Shown one piece after another: positions 8,330-20,164 of a stretch of 26,730 nucleotides of DNA. Numbering within the stretch: position 1 is the stretch's first letter; each line of letters begins with the position of its first letter. The notes under the pieces were generated by a model. The model was not told where the DNA came from. It searched no databases and worked only from the letters and a program-made list of their open reading frames with translations. The position numbers and the translations under genes were made by a program. Origin of the DNA: Jaenimonas drosophilae (lineage: Eukaryota > Euglenozoa > Kinetoplastea > Trypanosomatida > Trypanosomatidae); the NCBI GenBank assembly GCA_030849065.1, contig JASAON010001435.1, positions 1 through 26,730 on the forward strand, in the 5' to 3' direction.

Positions 8330-10277
8330 GTTGTGGGTCCTCTGCTCGAGCACACACACAAGAGAGATCCCCCCTATTGATAGCCTTAACCCCGTGCGTC
8401 ATGACACATGGGCACCCCCTCCTCTCACTCGACGAACCTCGGGAACGACGTGGTGATGGGAGTGTAAACGTGTACGGCGCGCCAACACAAACGTGAAATG
8501 AGTCAAGCTACTGCTGCGATGTGCGGCTCCATGTTGCACCGCCAGGCTTGCTTGAGCTCATACCATAGAAGAATGGGGAGCCATCGCCCACCACCACGAG
8601 AGAGTGGATGGGGACGATGAAGAGGACGAAGAGTGACGTGATACTCTTCGCCGTACTCTTGTTTCTGTTTATTGATGTTCTTTGCTTCCATATAACCTCA
8701 CCTCAGCGAGAGGAGCAGGATGCATCGGCACATGATGGGTGAGTGCACTCGTCGTGGACGGATGGGCGGAGGAGGAGGAGGATGGTCGCTGCCCTTGCCG
8801 CGCCACGTCTTCTGGATATCCTCGTGCTCTTCACACGCGACGAGTAGGCCCCCCTCTAACTATCCTGCGGTTATGTTTTTTTTGTCTTCTGATCTCTTCG
8901 CGTCTCGCATGCTACACGGATGCCCGCCGATGGCCGTGAGTATGTCGTGGCTGCAGTGCTCCACGATGGGGGAGAAGGAAGAGTGATGAGATACACCTAT
9001 TTTTTTTCCATACGCCTGCGTCTGTGTGCGTGGTAGCAGTACGTATCTCAATGTACAGTCTTCTTATCAGCCAACACTCACACACACACTCACTCTACTG
9101 CATCTTGTTTCTGCCTAAGGTGGGAACCAGAGTGCAGAAGAGAGATGCTGCTGCCTCCCTCGTTAATCATGATTCACGCATGTGTAGCTGGAATGTGGAG
9201 ATGAACTACCACACCTTGAAGAAGAGAATCAACAACAAAAATGACGGAGTGCCAACAACACACATGTTTGGATAGATGGCGTGAGGATCGTCATGTGGCC
9301 TGGATGCACATGACTGTCCTTCACCCGTCTTGTATATACACACATTGTGGCACTAAAACAATAACGCGAGGGTTCAGCACCGGCCATGTGTTGCCGCTGA
9401 AGTGGTAGCGGGGGGAGACGTGTACTGTATGTGTGTGCGTGCGCCGATGAGTGATGGCGGGACATGACTTCTCCCGCAAACATATCCACACAGCGGAACG
9501 GAGCGCGGGGCAGCGGCGCGCTGCACACCGTGTGTGTAGCCTCACTGGATGTATCTATGATGTTCAGCTCCTTTTTTTTCGGAAACACTACGGAAGAAAA
9601 AATAAATTAGCCCCCTGCGGATTGTTTGATATCGTTCTTTTCTCATTCATGATGGTCCCGTACACAGCGGCACGAACAGGTTTGTGTGTGCAACACGTAC
9701 GTACGCATCCACACACATGACGTACGTGAAGATATTGGAGCTGCCGCGGTGCGCCCCTCGCACACATGCATGAACCGGCCACCAGAGTTTTCAGGTTTGA
9801 ATTCATGAAAAGGAAAGAAGAAATGAACGATAGGTGATGATGTGGATGAGGATGATGTCGATGAGGATGACGATGTGCGCGTTCGTCCCTCACTTCCGTC
9901 GCTTGGTTCTCTTTTTTCTTTTGCCTCCTGGTATCCAAGGTACATGGTATGGATGGAGCACAGCCATGCTTGGGCTGCTCCACAAATGATGTACGCAAAT
10001 GTGGTATATCCATCGTTGTGGTGCTGCCATGACATCATCTCTCTTTCTGTTTTTTTTGCTGCTGGCACACAAGGAAGAAAGCGGTGTGAGGGCTCATTCC
10101 CCTCCAACACGCCACAAATTAGCGTCGTCATTGACGAAGCCGAGGAACATCGTTCGGATACTCCCTCTCTCGATCACACAGACGAATCATCTTCGTCAAA
10201 TATTGCTTCTTCTTTTTTTTCTCTAAAACCACACGAAACAAGATTTGCTTCTACACATATTCGCACGTTGATTGAGG
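8330..10277. other. 1.95 kb intergenic region
   Basis: No supported gene. Short T-runs occur at about 8876-8883, 9000-9007 and 9572-9579, and again near 10050. A D/S-rich open frame at 9842-10309 overlaps the next gene's start and looks accidental. The strongest splice acceptor for the giant surface-protein gene is the T-rich tract at about 10205-10223 followed by the AG at 10241-10242, leaving about 36 nt before the ATG at 10278. The rest is most simply the 3' UTR of the calpain gene. Confidence 0.5.
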
Positions 10278-13200
10278 ATGCGCTGTGCCTCCTCGTCGTG
10301 GAGAAGTAGTCGCGCCTCGCAGCCTGCGATGTGGATATCGATAACGATGTTTGTTTTCATGATGATGATGGTAACAGTGGCAGCATCTGAGGATGATCTC
10401 ATCCACGGCCCCTGCATGCCATCGTGGGTTCCTTTTGTAGAGGCCGCTAGTGCGCCAACATTGTGCTATCGTGTGTATGGGCTGGTGGATCAGGATGAGA
10501 TGCGCTCGAGCTCAGAGGGCCAGGCGTACTGCAGAACACAACATGCGCAAGCAAATCTGGCCAGTATCACCTCTGCCTCCATCAGCACGTTCGTGGTCCA
10601 TCGTTTTATTCAAGACAACCAACTCACACCGGAGCAAATGATGCAGCGGAGGTGGGTGGTGTTGGTGGGCGGGGTCTTCATGAACTATGGCAGCATTGGC
10701 ATGTGGTATGGAGATAGCTCCATCTACAACAGCACCGCCTACGATGCCACCGCACCGTCGAGCCCCTCGTGGCCCACCGCCACACATCCGGGCTATCAGA
10801 ACTGGGCTCCCGATGAGCCGCGTACCTCTTTTGGTTGTGTTGGCATGGGTGTGGCGGTGGACGAGATGGGGATGTGGGTGAGTGAGGGCTGCCGAGTGGC
10901 TCAGCCCTTCTTGTGCTCGTACATCGCAGCAGGTGGCGGGGAGGATGCCACAACTACAACATCAACCACATCCACCACCACAACCACAACAGCTCCGCCT
11001 GCCGAGGTACATTGCTTGCGTGGGTGGACCCCACACCCGCCGACAGCCGCCTGCGTGAAGGTCTTTGGTGATGCGCTACTCACTCCACGTGTGGTGGAGG
11101 AGAGGTGCGAGGAGGTGCTCGAGTGGGTGGCGGCGGATCCATCGGTGGTACACGCAGCATCCGCCACCACAGCCGAAGAAAATGAGCTCGTTGCACGACT
11201 TCTGCGGATGGAGATGAATGAATCATCATCCACCAACGTGCATCATGATGATGATGATGGTGATTTAGACGCGGTGGCATTGATTGGTGCCACCTACACC
11301 CACAGTGGTGCCAACGGTGTTTATGCCGATGGAGCGAGCACGTGGAGGCCCGACTTTGTGGCGGCGTCGTGGGCGGCTGGCCAACCAAAGACGGCCGACG
11401 GCTGCGTGGCCATCAACACCGCGGGGAGCTGGGTGAGCTTCCCATGCCGTGGACGGCCAAACCGCTTCTACGCCTGCGCCTATCATCCAGCCCAGCTGGA
11501 CCTCATCTCCACGCCACCGCCGAATGAAACAACAACGGAACCAATCAACGAAAGCAGCAGCGGCAGATCATCCACGCTGAGCAGTGATGCGATGAGCTCC
11601 GCCACCACCACCTCATCCTCATCCTCATCCTCCTCCGAGGTCCCAACGATGGAGCTCGGCGAGAGTATTCTCTCCATGGCGGGTGCCACACATCTCGTCG
11701 TGGCAGCCTCTACGGTTGGCATCTACACCATTGAAGTGGATGCACGCTACGAGGACAGTCTGGATGGTGCGTTGATGTACTTCGCCCCCACCTCTCCGGC
11801 ACTTCTCATGGATGTGGGCGATGTTGCATCGATGGCTACCTCCATGTACGACTTCGCGGGGGCCGTTCAGTGTGATGGAGCAAAAAAACAAACCAACATC
11901 TTCCGTGTGCAGGGGAATCGGCTGATGGTGGCACATCCACCACTCATTCATGGCAGCTCCATGCACGCCTTTGGCCATGTCTGCGTCTCGCGAGATGGGC
12001 ATCACTACGAGCCCACCGCCATCACCTATGAGGTGGTGAGGGCCGAGCTGCGGGGTTTTGTGGCGCTTCCGACGGCTAAAGCCACGGATGCTGGCTGCTC
12101 AACCACAAGAAGAGATGGTGGTGAGGATGATGGTGATGTGGAGGATGGCGTACGCGCATGTACGCGTTGGCTGCCACCGCAATTCATCACAGACGCTCAA
12201 GTCATTGAGGAAGAGCTCCGCACGGAGGTCCATGTGGAGTGGTACAGCAGCGGTGTGTTGCAGCTCATCATGAATGATGGAGTAGGCACTGGCGCCATGA
12301 GTGTCGGGATGGAGCAGCTCACCTCACCCGCCTCCATCAGCGACGTACGCTTTTCCACCTCCATCGATTGCAACGACGATGGCCTCGATGTGCTGCGCAT
12401 GCCTACGACGAGCGCGGTGATGCAGAACACCAGCGGAGCTTCATGGCTCGCCTACACCCATGCAGGCCTACTTCCAGTGAGTGGGGATGGAGTAGCCACA
12501 CGCACCACGGAGCTCTTTGTGTGTGTGGCGGTGCGCAAAACACTGGCCGGAGATTCATCCATGATGGTGGTGGAGCAGATGAATAAGGCTACTCCACGAC
12601 AGCTGTTGCAGAGCTACAACCCTACCTTGGCAGAGCTCCTCACGCGACGTGTGTTGGGTGCGTCGAGCTCGTTGGATGCGTTCAGTGGTGCGCCGACGCC
12701 GGTTTATAGTGCGGTGCGCACATTGCGTGTATATCTGCACCCACCGCCGCTATCCATTCGTGGGATGTGGAGCATATCGCCACGTCTTGCCACACGCAGC
12801 GGAGGTGCGGGCTTTGTGCTACAACGCCCAGAAGCTTCCTGCGCTGTGCCTCATGATGATGATGAGGAGGAAGGCAGTATTGTGGTTCCGCAACGGCTGC
12901 TGCATCTCATTGATGAAGATGGGCAGATGGATGTTCGCGGTGTGGCGAGCTCACGCCATGTCGAGGTTGGCATCTACGACTCTTCCATCATCTTGATTGA
13001 TGGTGATGGTCTCCGGCCTGGCATGATGGTGCGCTTGGCGAGAGATGCCTACTGCGGCGAAGAGGTTGGGCCCATAGCGTCCGTGCATCGTGCTCCTTAT
13101 GCCCCAACCATGATGGACCTGCGTGCATCAATCAGCAACATCACTCGTGGAGGAGTTTACGACGATGATGATGAGCGCAGCATCGCCTTCCTTCAGCTGC

Positions 13201-15540
13201 AGCTCAACCACACGGGGATGTGGTCGCAGTGGGCCAACACAAGCCTCGTTGCGGAGGAGTGGGTTGTGTGCCTCTCCTTCACTCCTTTTGGTGGCTTCTT
13301 TTCTCTGCACCCCCCTCTCACCATTTCTGTGCTGCCGTGGAAGATGGGCCACGTGGAGGCCACCACCATCAACACGTACACGTCCGCAACACCTACATCA
13401 TCATCATCATGGATGGAGAGGATGAATGCTCCACGTGACCGTGAAGTGATGTACGAAGGATTTGCTGGAGTGTTGCGCTTGCATGGCATCTCGATGGATG
13501 GGTGGTCGCGTCAGACCATTGCCGAAGCTCGTATTGCCTTCTCGGTGGAAGATGATGATGATGATGCTGATGCTGATGCGTGCAGCAACACGAGCTCCTT
13601 CTACGGACCTCCTCTGCCACTGCTGCATAAACCCGTTGTGGCCCACACGCAGGCCATGAATTTTCATGATGCCTACGCGAACGTGTTGGTGCCACCCAAC
13701 TACCTTCAACGCACCACACCCGCCTCATCATCACTTCGTTTGTGCATTTCTGTGCCGCTGCCCTTCGCGCTTCCGTCAACGTTGTTGGCGCCGCGGCTGT
13801 TTCGGCCGACGGCGATGCGCGTGGCGGTGGCGCCGATCGCGGTGATGCGTGTTGGCGACGTAGCAACTGGCACGAATGCCTCACTCATCTCCATGGCAGA
13901 GCTGACGAACAACAACAACAACAGCAACAGCTCAACGGTGTTGTTGGCAGTGGAAGGTTCGGGACTACGTCGTGGGCTCCTCTTCTTTCTTTCCTCGTTG
14001 GGCTGTGAGATGCGCACGAGCGAACACAACTTCACACTCACCTCCTCCTACGATGTGCCACCACACATGTGGGCCAACATGGATCATCATCATCATCAGA
14101 ATGATGAACGCTACTACATTGTGGTGAGCCCCACATTCAGATCCAAACATGCAGCGGATCTCCTCTTTGGCAGCAATCGTGTACCTCTGCATCTCTGTTT
14201 GATGGCCACACAAGATCATGCGCAAGCCACAGAGATGCGTCTTGTGGTGGAACGTCCGCGTGTTTTGAGCATCACCAACACTGCACGTGATACAGCGCGG
14301 ATGATGGCCCTCCATCTCACCAACACATCATCCTCATCCTCGTCCTCCGCCGTGCTGATGTACGCCGCCTACATGAATCTTGTGGTTGAGGGATTTGGTG
14401 TTGATGCACGCACGGAGTTGGTGCCCGCGAGGAGCTGCACCAACACCTCCACGTTTGCGTGGCCAAGCCCGCGCACATTATCACCAACGCCCTTGTTTGT
14501 CATTGATGATGACGATGATGATGATGGCAGCATCTCACGTTTTGTGGATGCGAACCAATGGGCATCGTCGTGGTTTCTTCCACTGACCCCCCNCTTCGCA
14601 GTGCCTCCGGTGTTGGCGGTGGTGGTGCCCCACAACCTCAGCTGACGCTGCCACTGGAGCGTGGTATCTGGAATGCGGTGCGCCTTGTTGGCCCGCTCAT
14701 GACGTGGAGCAGCGCGCCGCTGTACGTGCGTGTGCTGCCCCTCTCCACATCGTGCAATGCGGCGCCAACATTATCGCCGCTCCTCGTTGCCACGAATGGG
14801 GAGTTGGTGGTTCCCGCCGATGCGATGCCCGACGCCGGCCTCTATCACTTCTGCATGAGCGCCATCGCTCCACAGAATGCTGATGACGATGTACCAACCA
14901 CCTCGCCACCCACCACATGGACGCCGCCCTACTTCATGGAGCTGCCACGATTGCGTCTGCGCATGATTTTGCCATCCTACGCCATCTCCGCCGTCAACGG
15001 CAGCAAGGTGATTGATGTACGCCACGGCCAAAGTTGGTTGTTGGCGATGCGTGGGCGCCACATCTCCACCGCGACAGTGGTGCTGCCCGCAATCAGTGGG
15101 CGTGCGTGCAATGGGCTCGCTAGTGATGCAGCCGCGCATGGTATTCATGTAGAGATGCTTCCGCAACAACAACGTGATGATGATGATGATGGCGCATCCA
15201 CGCACGCACATGACGAGTGGCACACACCGGAGCTTCTGCTGCCTCTCACGCAGTCCTTCATTCGCTCACTCAGCACGGGTACCTATGTTCTCTGCTTCTT
15301 GCCCAACCCGTTTGCGCTGTGGCATGCCTCCGATGTGCTGCTCCGCGTGGATGATCATCATCGTCAGCCATCGAGCTTCAACTACTTTGGCGAGGATGAA
15401 GATGTGCTACGCATCCGCACCAACGCACCAAACAAGATTGTGCTGCCGTGGAACTCACGCGAGGAGGAGAGCATCAACATCGTTGGCGTAGACGGACGGG
15501 ACATAACTCTGTTTCTACGATGCTCATCCAACGAGCATCA

Positions 15541-15574
<34 letters not shown>

Positions 15575-18500
15575 GATGTGCTCTGCCCACCACGCCGACG
15601 AATCATGTTTGCGCGGCCGCTAGACACCGATGGCGATCCATGTTTCTACGACGCTGATGCGGTGCAATCGGCGGTGGTGCTCGGCCCCTACACCATTGAC
15701 GTGCGCAGCTCCATCACCATCGCTGCGGCGGAGGTGGATGAGGTGGAGGGCCCGCGACCATCGATGCGCGAGCCGTGGATCATGTGCGTGGAGATGGAGG
15801 CGGAGCGGTGGCGGGAGCCGCGTAGCCCGCGGGTGTTCTTCGAGACAACATCGCGCGCACTGCCAACGGGGTTGCGATCATTTCCCGACAATGCGAGCAA
15901 CTCCACCGCACGCTTTCATGAGGATGGCGATGTGGGCGTTGATGAGCACGCGACGTTGGTGATGCGTGCGGGCTCAGGCAGGCAGCCCTTCTTCCTCAAC
16001 GGTTTTGGCATCCGCAGTGGCCTCGTGCTCCGCTTCGCTGAGGCGTGCAGCCTTTTTTCTGCCAACATGAATCTGAGTGCCTCAGACAAGTTGTTGTTGG
16101 ATGTTTTTCATCCGCCCATCACCATCACGACGGATGATGGCCTTGCGTTGTTGCCGGCGGTGGTGCTCCAACACCACACAACAACGCCGTTGGCCATGTG
16201 CATCAGCAACGATGGCGGGCAGACGTATCAACGCACAAACTTGAGCCTGCACGTGATGCCGTCGTGGGGGTCGGAACACACCACCGCCGCGGTGTCTGGC
16301 GATCTTGTGGCCCATGCGCTCGCACACACGTTGGTTGTGCTGCGCAACAGCCACGGGTATGTTGATGTTGGCCATCTTCTTGACGCATCTTCACACAGGT
16401 GGAGTGAGCTCCGCACGGGTACGTTGGTGTGGTGGAGCCGAAGTTCGTTATGCAGAGGATCACTGAAGGGCGCAGCCACGTGGATGTCGGCGGTGATGGC
16501 GCACAACATCATCTTCATTGGCCAGCAATTCACGGCCGGGTTTGGCCATCAACGACTGTTTCTGTGTGCCCGCGCGCCATTTTCATCATCATCCTTGTCG
16601 TCGAGCGATGTGGATGGAGATGATGGGTGGAGTGGGATGGATCTCGAGAATGATCCCTACAGCAACGATGCCAACAGCAGCAGCAGCAGCAGCAACATGG
16701 ATGATGCTGATGCGTACACGGGCGTGGAGTTGTTCGTGCTTAACATCTCCGTGGATCGGATCAGTATGCATCCAACGAAGGCCGCGCAAATCATCTTCCA
16801 GCGTGATGATGAGTCGGTGGTCGTTCCCACACACTTCAGTGGAGATGGCGATGATTCATCATCTTCATCATCATCATCATCATGCACGGGTGCCCTTTAT
16901 TCGTCTGTGGCAGAGAGGTTGGCCTGTAGACGTGAAAAGCTGATGATGCGGATGAGCTCCTCTGCCGAGATGGCGGCCTTCTTTGGCCTCCTTCGCGCTG
17001 CAGTATCAAATGCATCCACATCACCATCACAACCACCGACATCATCATCATCGTGGACGGATGCTGCGTCCAGCTCGATGCCATTGCAGCTCACCAAGGC
17101 GACGGAGGCCATCTTCTCACCGAGTGGTGAGGTGCGGATGCGTTCATCATCATCGTCGCGTGTGGCGTTGGCCCTGACGCCGCCAGACGATGTGCGAAAG
17201 ACGTTTAGCCCATCGCAACCGGCGCAGGTGCTCATCTCCGCCGATGGTGGTCGCACCTACCTAAGCCAAGACCTCATCTACGCAACGGCAGGCTGGTCCA
17301 ACACCTTGGCGGTACACGGCAACAACAACAACAATGATGATGATGATGATGATGTTGATGACCATCACCGGATGATCTCACGCACATCAACGGTCGTCTC
17401 CATGGCAGGTGCGAGGAGCACACGTGCGCGTATCGTGGATCAGCGTTTTCCGTGTTTGTCCGGTGATGAGGTGGCCTGCATCAGCACCGATCTCCTGTGG
17501 GGCGGTTTTGCGAATGATGTTGGCTTCATCGCCTCCTCCGTCTTGCATCTCCACGCAACAACGATGGCCAACAAGACGCACGTGCAGAACGTGACGTTGC
17601 AGCCTTGGCCACTTCACGTGCCGCAACTCACAGGCTTAACCATGTCGGCGCATGAGAGCATGTGGCGATGTTTGATGGGAGGTGCCACGCGTGTGTTGTA
17701 CCTCCGTCGTTTGGATGCAGGCCGGCTGCTGAATGTACCGCACAGCTGCGACGATGGCCTCGTTGGCGGTGATGGCCAACTTCGTCTTGCGCGTGTAAAT
17801 GATGATGATAATGATGATGATGTGTGCGCACGCCTCGGTACATACGCCACAACCACCTCCACACGTGTTGCCGTGCTCTCACACCTTCACACAAGTGATG
17901 ACGATGATGATGGCGATGCACATGGGTTTGGTCTTCGTCTGCGGGCATCTCCATCCATAAACACACTCGTTGAAGGATGGCACAGGTTGTGTGTGCAGGA
18001 CGGCAACGTGTTTCTATCATCCGCCGTGGCGGTGTTGGTGGAAGATGCTCCGCGTGTGTACGACGTTGGTGGTGTCGGAGATGGCGGCCGCATCGCCCTC
18101 TTTTACGGCACCAACGCACGTGTGGAGGTGCGCGCCAATGTTGTTGCGTGGATGGCCGTCGCCCCTGCCTCGCCGCGTTTCGTGGAGCTGCGCGACGGAA
18201 CCAACTTCTTCTACGATGGCGGTTGTTCCGGCATACCACAGACCATCAACACTAGCACTGGCTCAACATTGCTTCACGAAAATGAAGATGCGCTGCTTCG
18301 GATGCCACCATCGCGGGTGCGTGATGGTGGACGATGGCTGCTTCGTGCGAAGTATCTGCGCGTGGAGGTGCCCTCCTCCGCCTACCTCATCTGCGCCAGC
18401 GTCGATGGCGGCCTCAGCTACCAACATGTTGGCAGAGCATCTTCATCATCATCATCATCACCACTCAGCATGGTGGTACTGCCACCAACATTGACGAGCC

Positions 18501-20164
18501 TTGTCATTCGCAACCACAGCCATGTTGTGTCGCAGCAACATCGATCGGAGGAAGAGGCGCATCTCCTGCGCTTTGATCCCTCCACGACCACACGCAGCGC
18601 CGTGCATCTTCAGCGCATTGTTGCCACCCCCGCATCATCACATGATGATGAAGATGATGATGATGAGCTCACCATCGTCGCCCCGCTCATTTCTGTGCCG
18701 GACGCACTCGGAGCACCTCCATCCTCGGCGCTCACCATCACCACCGACCGTATTCCATCACGTGTGGCAAGCTACTTCGTGCCGCCATCGGTGAGGTGTG
18801 TGGGAAACGGCATTGGCCCGAGAAGCGGCCGGGACACATCGCGCGTGGCGAATATCGCTGGAGCGGTGGCCATTCTACGCTCACGCATCGTTGGCGCGCA
18901 GTGCGACGGATGGAGAATCGGCAACAACACCAACAATGATGCGTCGAGCTCCGCCCATGAAGAAGCACTCGCAACACCCATCTTTCTCATGAATCTGCAT
19001 CATGGCGATGTGTGGTCGCGCGAGGATCATGAATTCTGGGCGCCGTGGATGAACGCGTCTTCCTCATCAGATAGCATAAATGATGATGATGATGGTGTTG
19101 TTGTTGCTGTGGAGGATGAAGATGCCATGATTTGGAGGAGCTTGAATCCCGTGTTGCACCACTCCACGTGGCTCCGTCGAGCACTCATGATGAGCGATGC
19201 TCACCTCAGCCTGGCCGACCTCCTCGCTGCACCAGCGCTCCGTGGCGATTCGCTGCTCGTGTGCCTCTCCACTGACGGCACCACCTTCTTCAGCCCCAAC
19301 GCCAATCGTCTTGTCGCGGCGTTGATGGAAGATTCATTTTCATCATCCGCATCATCTCAGCCGACCAACGTACTCAGCCCGCCATCACGCAGCCACTTGT
19401 CATCATCGGCGGTGATGGTGGCTCCGCTGGTGGTGCGTGCAGAGCTCAACACGTTGGGAAGCACACGTCGCGGCGATGTTTCGATGCGCGTTGTGTTGGC
19501 CATTCGTCCTCGCACGCTGACCACCTCGCCATCTACGATCAAGTCCATGGCGCTGCATCAACTCCAGCAACATCTCGCTGAGTTGGTTGGCGTAGATGCC
19601 AACATCATCATCCTCACGCTGCATGAGAGTGGTGCCGCGAGCACAAATGTGCTAGGAAACAACAACGCCACACGTGTTGCGCAAGTGTACTCCCTCACAC
19701 TCTCCATCGCTGCGGATGCGGTTGTGCAGATGTCGGGCGATGTGTGGTCGTCGGAGGATATTTTGTTGCGGTGCGCCGATGTGTTGCGCGGCCGAGGCGC
19801 TGAGGCGCTCCTCGCCGCATTGGTGCCGCCACGCGATGCACATGCAAACTGGCTGATTAGTCCCGTTGCGGCCAACTACACGCTGGGAACGGGAGAGGAT
19901 GTGGGGTCGTACCTCTCCTCCCCTCACCCGCACACCGATGATGATGAGTGGCTTCAGCAGCTTCAGATGTTGCCGCACAACTTCATGTCGCAGGACGTGA
20001 GCTTCCACGTCGCGTGGATGCATCGTGGCGAGGATGTGAGACTGAGCGAGCGAGGGAGCTCCGCCACCGCCAAGTTTGTGATTGTGTTTGTTCCGGTGAT
20101 GCTTGTTGTGGTGTCTGCGATGATGTACCGGCACATCACGCGACGACGAGAGCGACGCGAGTAG
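10278..20164 (+). CDS. Giant lectin-domain type I surface protein (one gene, frame broken at an ambiguous base)
   Basis: About 3,295 codons if the single frame break at 14587-14594 is a sequencing fault; as given, frames 10278-14645 and 14558-20164 overlap. The N-terminus has a signal peptide, with its hydrophobic core at about residues 18-35 and likely cleavage near VAAS/EDD; an in-frame ATG at 10329 would give a shorter one. Residues 46-215 and 246-402 are two long-form C-type-lectin-like domains, each with six cysteines in the expected order (46, 63, 85, 187, 205, 213; and 246, 259, 277, 376, 390, 400), joined by a Thr-rich linker. A Ser/Thr linker (about 406-460) leads to a stalk of over 2,700 residues with recurring motifs of the form G-x-G-L-R-x-G and C-[IVL]-S-x-D-G-G-x-[TS]-Y, and many N-glycosylation sequons. 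Asp, Ser, Asn and His runs are inserted throughout. A single TM helix (nt about 20071-20127) and a basic tail end the protein. A role in adhesion or surface recognition is inferred; the family is not recognised. Confidence 0.85.
10413..10922 (+). other. C-type-lectin-like domain 1 of the giant surface protein
   Basis: Residues 46-215. An N-terminal Cys pair (46, 63) marks a long-form CTLD, followed by the helix-1 Cys85 and the closing Cys187, Cys205 and Cys213. The WAPDEP segment at about 176-181 sits where the EPN/QPD carbohydrate-specificity motif normally lies, and GMWVSEGC replaces the usual WND segment. The fold assignment comes from cysteine spacing and these landmarks. Confidence 0.75.
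11013..11483 (+). other. C-type-lectin-like domain 2 of the giant surface protein
   Basis: Residues 246-402, with cysteines at 246, 259, 277, 376, 390 and 400 in the same order as in domain 1. WAAGQPKTADGCVAI occupies the QPD-like loop, and GSWVSFPC again has WVS in place of WND. It carries an Asp run (about 324-327) inserted between the second helix and the central strand. Confidence 0.7.
11246..11260 (+). repeat. GAT trinucleotide tract (Asp run)
   Basis: Five GAT units in frame, giving an Asp run inside lectin domain 2. Confidence 0.9.
11612..11637 (+). repeat. TCATCC repeat (Ser run)
   Basis: Repeated TCATCC units encode a Ser run in the linker between the lectin domains and the stalk. 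Confidence 0.85.
13551..13578 (+). repeat. GAT/GCT triplet tract (Asp/Ala run)
   Basis: GAT units followed by alternating GCT/GAT encode an acidic insertion in the stalk. Confidence 0.85.
14587..14594 (+). other. Frame break at C-run containing the ambiguous base N
   Basis: Six C, one N and one C. The coding frame changes from that of 10278 to that of 14558 across this point, equal to one missing base. The protein keeps the same composition and motif style on both sides. A miscounted homopolymer is the simplest explanation. Confidence 0.85.
15538..15575 (+). repeat. GAT then GGT triplet tract (Asp and Gly runs)
   Basis: A run of GAT units passes directly into GGT units, encoding seven Asp followed by five Gly. 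This is one of the longest pure triplet tracts in the window. Confidence 0.9.
16675..16693 (+). repeat. AGC trinucleotide tract (Ser run)
   Basis: AGC units in frame encode Ser. This tract uses a different Ser codon from the TCA tracts elsewhere in the gene, so Ser runs arose from more than one repeat type. Confidence 0.9.
16855..16882 (+). repeat. TCA/TCT trinucleotide tract (Ser run)
   Basis: Mostly TCA units encode a Ser run. This is the GAT/ATC repeat motif read in a different register. Confidence 0.9.
17320..17360 (+). repeat. AAC then GAT triplet tracts (Asn and Asp runs)
   Basis: A short AAC tract is followed directly by GAT units, encoding an Asn run then an Asp run at an apparent module boundary. 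Confidence 0.9.
18637..18668 (+). repeat. TCA and GAT triplet tract (Ser/His/Asp)
   Basis: TCATCACAT is followed by GAT units interrupted by GAA, giving a mixed acidic insertion late in the stalk. Confidence 0.85.

Noticed and set aside
5918..8359. 813-codon antisense open frame over the calpain gene
   Set aside because: It is a by-product of the extreme C-ending codon bias of the sense gene. It is rich in Leu, Val, Gly and Ala, has no recognisable domain, and the sense strand is clearly a calpain.
9842..10309. 155-codon Asp/Ser-rich open frame ahead of the giant gene
   Set aside because: It crosses the likely splice acceptor and overlaps the signal-peptide start of the giant gene in another frame. 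The composition comes from GAT repeats and T tracts.
15538..15575. Repeated short units that might suggest a CRISPR-like or minisatellite array
   Set aside because: These are pure in-frame triplet runs without spacers, inside a eukaryotic coding sequence.
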